Shown: positions 57,626 through 64,000 of the stretch, piece after piece
How positions within the stretch are numbered: the first letter of the stretch is position 1
How the letters are laid out: each line of letters starts with the position of its first letter
NCBI GenBank assembly: GCA_030062745.1
Contig: CP099849.1
Span: 7,362,586 to 7,426,585, forward strand
DNA from: Capitulum mitella
Lineage: Eukaryota; Arthropoda; Thecostraca; Pollicipedomorpha; Pollicipedidae
Direction of reading: 5' to 3'
Length of the DNA: 64,000 nucleotides
The notes under the pieces: generated by a model
Seen by the model: only the letters and a program-made list of their open reading frames with translations
What the model was told of the DNA's origin: nothing
Databases searched by the model: none
Position numbers and translations under genes: made by a program

Positions 57626-59799
57626 TTGACCTGCAGCCCTGGATTGTTGCCAGATACGCAAGATTTAGAAGGTGTTTTGGTACGTTCACAGTCAGGGACT
57701 TGTAATAGAAGTTCTTGCCTTATTCCTTCACAGAACAAGAACAAGTACTTGGGTGGAGTTTGCGATATGTCTATGGAGCCGAAACGCCGACAGAAGAGAA
57801 ATAGTTGTCCACAAGTATTTTCCTTTTCTTCACATCGCATGTATAACTTTGATCTCATGCTCGTGCATCTTTGACAAAGTTCCGGAAGGAGAAGCATACC
57901 CTCTTGAAGCATACCTACATTCGCCATCATGCTTAATATGCCTCTTTAGATTCAGCTCCAAATAACGATGAGAAGTGTTCCATTGCGAACATTGCACTTG
58001 CTCAGCATCCTTTTTAACCCTATTCCCGGAGGGCTAGACAGTATAGCCGATTCCCGGATTCGCCCAACCCTGTAGGTCTCGAGAATTGCATATCCGATTT
58101 CATCGTAACAAAAGGAAATCGATCTGCCATGACGTACAGCAGATTTTCATACCAAGAAGTTTTCAGAATTTTAAAAAGGGTAGGTACGAAGGGGCAAAAA
58201 AGTCGAAATGGGAGATATTTTTGGTCTTGTTATAGTTCTGTCGTTTGTTGACCGATTTTGATGCAATTGCCATGAATCGAGAGCTTATGGATGCGACTTT
58301 TGCCATTGGCCTATGCACTTGAAACTTTGAGAGAATTCATGGGCGTTCACAGGGTTTAAAAAATGAGAGGAATAATTTTTTTTCTAAAACTGAATTAAAG
58401 AAAAATTAAAGGTGCTTTTTGGGGGTTTTCCTTGTCATTTTATGCTGAAAAAGTAAAAATCGTATTACAATGTTCGTTTAAAATTGACATAGACAGTGCC
58501 AGGGACATGGAAAGGGGTACCGTGATGGCCACATGTTCATCAGGTCAGGTTACGACATTCGACCTTAAATGATCTCAAGTATCCTTAGAACTGCATGAAA
58601 TGGTTTTGAGTGCATTTCATATTGTTCAAAAATGTTCCCGATCATTTGAATTTACACTATTTCTAAAATCCCATTTTACGGCTGCCACGATATTGGTTAC
58701 GCACTGACATTTTAGATCATGGCTCTGACATTTTAGACCATAGCTCCGCGACCTAACCTAATATCAAACTGAAGCTTCGTACATGAGTAAAGGAGACCCT
58801 TCTAAGTCATGTCTCTTCCGGGTTTGACATTTGGAAAAATAGCGTCAAAATTATTACTATAAAATGGAATTCTGACTTTTGACCTTGGTCTGACCTTTTG
58901 AAGTGGCTTCAGATTAGCACGATTATATTTGTATGTTTTCCCGACTACTTTCTTATGCACCCATATGAAGTTTTAAGTTTTATCTTAAAAACTCAATTTT
59001 TGGCAGCCATTTTTCTTTTGCCTTCATCAGGGCTAAAAATGGCCTGATGTGCCTCCTAAACACGTTGCCTGGTTCCACTCCTGAACAAATTAGCATTACG
59101 ATTTTTTCCTGTACGTAGGAGAGTAGGTAGAAAAAGTGACCAAGTTTCGCGAAGCTGCATCAAAAACCCTGGAACTGACGAGCAAAAATCCCGAGGGGGC
59201 GGATTCAGCCTCCCTGCCAGGAACAGGGTTAATCTCTGCCCCAAGTCACCTGACCATTTCGTTACGACTCTCCTCGGATAGGATAATGTAGAATGTCAGA
59301 GCTGCGTCACACCAGTTTACGGCGAGCTTTACATGCCCCGAAAGGAACTGCTGGATGTCTAATTTGTTCGGTTGCTGGATGTCTTCTTAAATAAACCGCA
59401 CGTTTTTCTGCAGTATTTCGCTATAGCGGTCGCGGTGCTGTACTGGCGTGTGAAGGAAACCTCTGCAAGTAGGAAGCGTGCACTCTGTCATTTATCATTG
59501 AAGGGGTTTGCGACATGTTGGCTCGTGTTAGCGAGGAATGAAGACGTTTACCGATATTTTAAATGCTTCCACGTTGTTCAATAGCCATTTCACGCGATTT
59601 GATTGAGTTTAGTACCAGCAGCAATGTACCAGCTCCCCACAATGCGATAATTTTTACTCAAGAAATCGTGAGAATATCCGTCATAAATGCAAGTCATAGC
59701 TTTATCGTCACCGAAGCATCGTATCGACTAACGCTCGCGCTAAACACGAACTGCAGCCCATGCTTGTCGCTTTTACTGACAAAAACGCCGTTTATCATG
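57626..59799. other. M13 3' flank, AT-rich, AGGTCA half-sites, no gene
   Basis: The GGTCA motif recurs at 58540-58900. No polyadenylation signal near the stop is convincing; the first AATAAA noticed is near 59387. Confidence 0.35.
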
Positions 59800-61255
59800 T
59801 CCGGGGGTCGTTTCGTCACAGCTCTCCGAGAGCGCAAGGTTGCCGGAGAAGTCGCCCCTGCCGCCCACGCTAGGATGTACGTGAGGAGCATTAATTGGCG
59901 TGGTAGCTGGCCGGCACCTTCCCACTCGCATTGGTCACCGTTGGCAGCGGGACCCACTAGTGCAAGGTGTTTGGGTGAGCTCGGAGTTCCGGAGTTCGGC
60001 GCGCTCGCGAAGTGTTGGTGCCGAGATGACCTGGAGCGTGTGCGAGAACGACGGGGACAATACACCACTCTACTCCCCACCCTATGGAGCTGTTTCATCT
60101 CGTCCTCATTTGAGGACAACGACTTCCTGAGTTCCTAGAACAGATTGGAGCGCAGAAAAACGTTCTGCGCAGTTGAGTTGCGAAAGACCAGCATCGACCA
60201 GGAAAATGGCGAACCCAGGCCGTAATCAACGTGTTGTTTAGCTGGCCAGGAACGCCCGGACGCGTGCGCCGTCTCCGGTGGTGAATCCTTGGGCCGTCGC
60301 ACGAACAGTAAATTAGTGGCCGTGCACGACCGCAAAGGCTGCCACCGCGCGACCTTGGCGAGAATTTCCATAAGAACCTGCGGCGGAAGGTCCCGCCAGC
60401 TCACCTCCTGGCCAGGCCTCAGGACGGTCGGCACCGCGCGTCACGACAGTTTGTCTTCACCCCTCCCCCCGTGCAGAACACGCGGCGTCCGAATGGCTCC
60501 CGTGACGCCACGATCGTCGGCCACGTGACGAGCGGAGGGTCTCTTGACCTTCCGGAAAGCTGGACAATGGTGGCAGCCGCTGTTGCCCTCGGACGTCTCA
60601 TGCCTTTCAACAGCACGCCGCTGGAATCACGCCCAGGCAGCGGTTCGCGCTGCAGTGACCCCCCGGCTCGGCGTGCCTAATCGGCAACTGATTGCGTCTG
60701 CCGAGCACGTGATGTCCGAATGAATTTCAATTACCGCCCGAGGCGTACTGCGGTCGTTTCGTCGGGAGTCGGAAACGACAGCGCCCGCCTCTCCGTCCGT
60801 CTTCGGCTGTTCCAGCGCGCGGAAATGAAAGAACGCCTCTGTACGCGGACGAGCGGTCAGCTGTATGACATCATCACAATGACACCTGACATCATCGGCA
60901 TGCCGCCGTTCAACTTTCAGCAGCCACAGCCTCCCCGCGGCCGCGGAGCCGAAGCCGCAGAGTGGCGGCCACAGCCATCCGACGGTTCAGACTTCGACTG
61001 CCGCCCCGTCCGGCTCCCGTTGCCCGCGGTGACCGCACGACGCGCCGGTCAACGGTCACATCCGTGTCAGCGGCGGCCTTGAACGGGCGGCGGCGCCCCG
61101 CAGCGGTCTGCAGCGCGGCGCGCGCGCGCCGGGCCCGCGGAGAAAAACGGCGCGCCTGCGGCCGCGCGCCAGCCTTGACGTCACGTCTCCACTGACCGCC
61201 GCCCGGCTGGACCGAGACGCCCGCCCCCCCTGCACGGCCAGGACACGTGTCCCCG
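59800..61255. promoter_or_regulatory. GC-rich CpG-dense island, candidate promoter region
   Basis: A sharp rise in GC and CpG over 1.4 kb with no recognisable coding domain. TGACATCATCACAATGAC and a second TGACATCATC near 60865-60897 are CRE/AP-1-like. Open frames here (for example minus 59694-60119) have the low-complexity look of GC-rich chance frames. A 5' end of an unseen gene is plausible. Confidence 0.3.
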
Positions 61256-61258
61256 CCA

Positions 61259-61772
61259 AGCCGGGACTCCTGACATACAGAACCGGGACACCTGACATGC
61301 AGAACCGGGACACCTGACATGCAGAGCCGGGACACCTGACTTAGCGGGCCAGGACGCCTGACGTGGAGAGCCGGGACACCTGACAAACAGAGCTGGGACT
61401 CCTGACGTACAGAGCCGGGACACCTGACATGCAGAACCGGGACACCTGACGTACAGAGCCGGGACACCCGACGTAGAGAGCCGGGACACCTGACATGCAG
61501 AGCCGGGACACCTGACGTACAGAGCCGGGACACCTGACATACAGAGCCGGGACACCTGACTTAGAGAGCCGGGACGCCTGACGTGGAGAGCCGGGACGCC
61601 TGACGTGGAGAGCCGGGACACCTGAAAAACAGAGCTGGGACTCCTGACGTACTGAGCTGGGACTCCTGACGTACAAAGCCGGGACACCTGACCTACGGAG
61701 CCGGGAAGCCTGATTTACAGAGCCGGGACGCCTGACGTACAGAGCCGGGACGCCTGGCATAGAGAGCAGGGA
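61259..61772. repeat. 22-bp minisatellite, about 23 units
   Basis: The unit is close to GCCGGGACACCTGACRTRCAGA. Most units keep GGGACACCTGAC and vary after it. Because 22 is not a multiple of three, three units make a 22-codon period open in all minus frames, which explains the long apparent proteins there. It is not coding. Confidence 0.95.
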
Positions 61773-64000
61773 CATCCCAGTCCGTCTGGGACATCCGCTT
61801 TTTCTCGTCCTCTATGACCTCGATCCTTCTCAAAACCACTCCTTTGTGACACAATAAAAGTGCATTCAAACCTGCCTCCTTCATAGCATAGCTCTCAAAT
61901 GATCAGAATTGACCCAAAGAATTCTACTGACGACTAAACCAAGCCAAACCGTTTGGATTTGGACATTGGTCCCCGAACAGTCTGCTACATCTGGCTGTAT
62001 GGCCACCTCACCGGCCTTAGTGAAGTAGAAGGTTTATCCTAACTGTTTAGCGTTTACGATTACGTCTCGAAAGCATTTGGCGAGAAGTGGAGCTCTCCCC
62101 GCCCTGGTGGCAAGTTTTTCGCAGTGCAGTCGGGCTGACTCCGTGGATGACTCCGTGATGTGATGGACGTGGGGTCAAGACCATAGGGACATATTGCACT
62201 GGCACATTGACCCCCGCGCGTTTTCAAAATGGACGAAAAAACGGGAATCAAAATAGTTCTGATTCGGAAGTTTTCTGCCTTTGCAACACAAGGACAACAT
62301 TAAAACTTAACATTTGCTAATGCATTCCAAGAGAGATTGGCCAGCGTATGTAGACTGCAGAAATCATGAAGATGCATGCAAGCGTTCTTAATGTTGGTAG
62401 GGCCTGCCCCATTTTGGGATAGTTTCGCCCCATACAACGATATAAAGCTCATGTTCAAGTTCTGAAAAAGTGTAGGGCGTCGTCCTACCTCCCTTTGCTT
62501 GTTGGCTGTTATATCATGCATTCGTGTAGACGGGTGTTCCCTCATGGCCCAAAAAGATAGTTTTTTCACTTCTTTCTTTTCTCCCCCACCCCCACCATTC
62601 CCCTCTCGATCTTCCGATACCTTCCACTCAGCGCCCATCAAATCTTTTTTTTTATCCCAAATCTTTTATTCATTTCTTTTATTTATCATTATCATTATAT
62701 ATTATATCATATATCACTATCTTTTATTCATTTATTCATTCATCATCTTTTATTCATATCAAATCTTTTATTTATTGTATATTTTATCTCCCACTCTCTA
62801 GCCAAGGTCCTCTATCATTCCGTTCCGAACAGAACGCGGCTGTCTTCCTGGCGTTCCACTCCCGTGAGAGGCACCCGACCATTTGCAGCCGTTCACGTGA
62901 CACAGTCCAGACCCGTGGTCCACAATTCATGGCCTGATAAGTTGACGAATGTCCTTCACGCGGCCACACAACCCACCTCATCACACGGCCTCTCTGAAGG
63001 CTCACTGGGTAAGGATTCCAAGGTGGCACGGGAGCTGATTCTAAACTCTAGAGAGCCGGCAATGATTTCCGTTGAAGAACGGTTTCGGCCGCCCCTTTCT
63101 TTCATATTTCCCCGGTTAAAATGTGCAGAAAGCTTCGGACCCTTGGACTTGCAACACCTGATTCCATGAACACTTGTTTCTGCTCTTCTTCCGAAGCCAA
63201 AAGGTGATGTACCACTCAGACAAATCAGCCGTAGTCAGATTACTCTGAAATTATCAGCATCATCTATGACCAAAACACGTCCGGATACAGGTGTTTCGCT
63301 CGCTTTGAAGCACCTTTTATAAGAGTCGCGTCGTTCTGTACCTCGCCCAGTAATCTCAGAGAGCGCGACGAGGCCATGCAGTTCGTGCAGCGCACACAGG
63401 GATGGCAATGGAACTTTTTTAATGGCAACCAGAGCCGCACGTTTTTGGTAACTCTGTCTATGTAGCTGGATACACATGACTGCACGTAAGTGCTCTGCTC
63501 TCTTTTCCCGGGTATTAATGATGAGCAAGATGTGATCAGGGGGATGACAATAATTTCAAGAAACTAATCGGGACACCAGTGAAATGAAAAGCAAATTAAT
63601 AATCTTACAACACTTCTGGAATGTCCGTTCATTTGTCATTGAATCTCCCGCAATGGAAGAGTTCAGTAGTGCTTTCTTGCTTAGAAGTTCTAGCGATGGT
63701 ATCCATCATATTACAGGGCTTATAAAAACATACTGCAGTGCCGCTCAAAGACCTGCGATATTTGTAAGCCAATATTGGTTGGCAATACGATTGCGAAAGC
63801 ATGCCGAACGCTAAAATGAAAAATGCACAATAATTTAGCACAAACAGCTATTACGTGAACCTATAAAAGATATATGTATTAACTTCCCTTTCCGGTAGGT
63901 CTCTGGGGCGCACAGATACATTAAGCGGTCGGTCGCCACTTCATCGCTCGCTGTGAATTACATTGCTGCTGTGATGGACCATTGCTGTACCATCACACAG
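61773..64000. other. Right edge, no gene recognised
   Basis: Contains a pyrimidine-rich patch (62570-62620) and an AT-rich TTTATTCAT-type low-complexity run (62640-62790). TTCCGGTAG followed by GTCTCTGGGG near 63898 could be a splice acceptor of an exon running past the edge. This is unsupported. Confidence 0.35.

Noticed and set aside
59694-60119. 141-codon minus-strand frame in the GC-rich island
   Set aside because: Low-complexity Arg/Ser composition, no domain, and an overlapping open frame of similar length on the other strand.
60910-61775. Long minus-strand open frames with a 22-residue repeat (VPALYVRCPGS-type)
   Set aside because: They are translations of a 22-bp minisatellite. All three frames on that strand are open for the same reason, so the apparent proteins are artefacts.

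Overview
The window is animal nuclear DNA, most likely from an arthropod. I favour a crustacean: the cysteine protease is close to the arthropod 26-29-p family, MED1 resembles insect MED1 at its N-terminus, coding exons are short and very GC-rich, and the AT-richer introns and spacers are full of retroelement debris. I cannot name the species; a barnacle-like crustacean is only a guess.

Five host genes can be reconstructed, three of them exon by exon with matching intron phases. On the minus strand, 12287 to 2517 holds the 5' half of MED1 (Mediator subunit 1), which runs off the left edge. Head-to-head with it, 12492-25156 (+) is a complete 12-exon 26/29-kDa-type papain-family protease of 543 residues. 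The two start codons are only about 0.2 kb apart and share one promoter region with a TATA-like box, an arthropod initiator, a CCAAT box and a CRE. Next, 31624-35616 (+) is the C-terminal half of a NOL4/NOL4L-type nucleolar protein, with one GC-AG intron. Then 36823-38130 (+) is an intronless class A receptor with altered signature residues. Finally, 44157-57625 (+) is a 14-exon neprilysin-like (M13) protein of 850 residues that has lost the zinc-binding and catalytic residues. Nothing suggests the five act in one pathway.

The rest is mostly mobile DNA. A 5'-truncated I/Nimb-like LINE (285-2458) sits beside a MED1 splice donor. Its last ~52 nucleotides form a hairpin plus an AACC-type tail. 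That tail alone occurs four more times, each copy starting at the same base and each with its own target-site duplication. One MED1 intron contains a ~1.6 kb imperfect foldback palindrome. Other elements are a ~330 bp SINE-like family, a decayed Tc1/mariner element in protease intron 1, a MITE-like element, a ~315 bp triplicated repeat, AGGTCA-rich repeats, a coding 30-bp repeat that carries a splice donor in every unit, and a 22-bp minisatellite. From 57.6 kb to the right edge I recognise no gene, only a GC-rich island and simple repeats.
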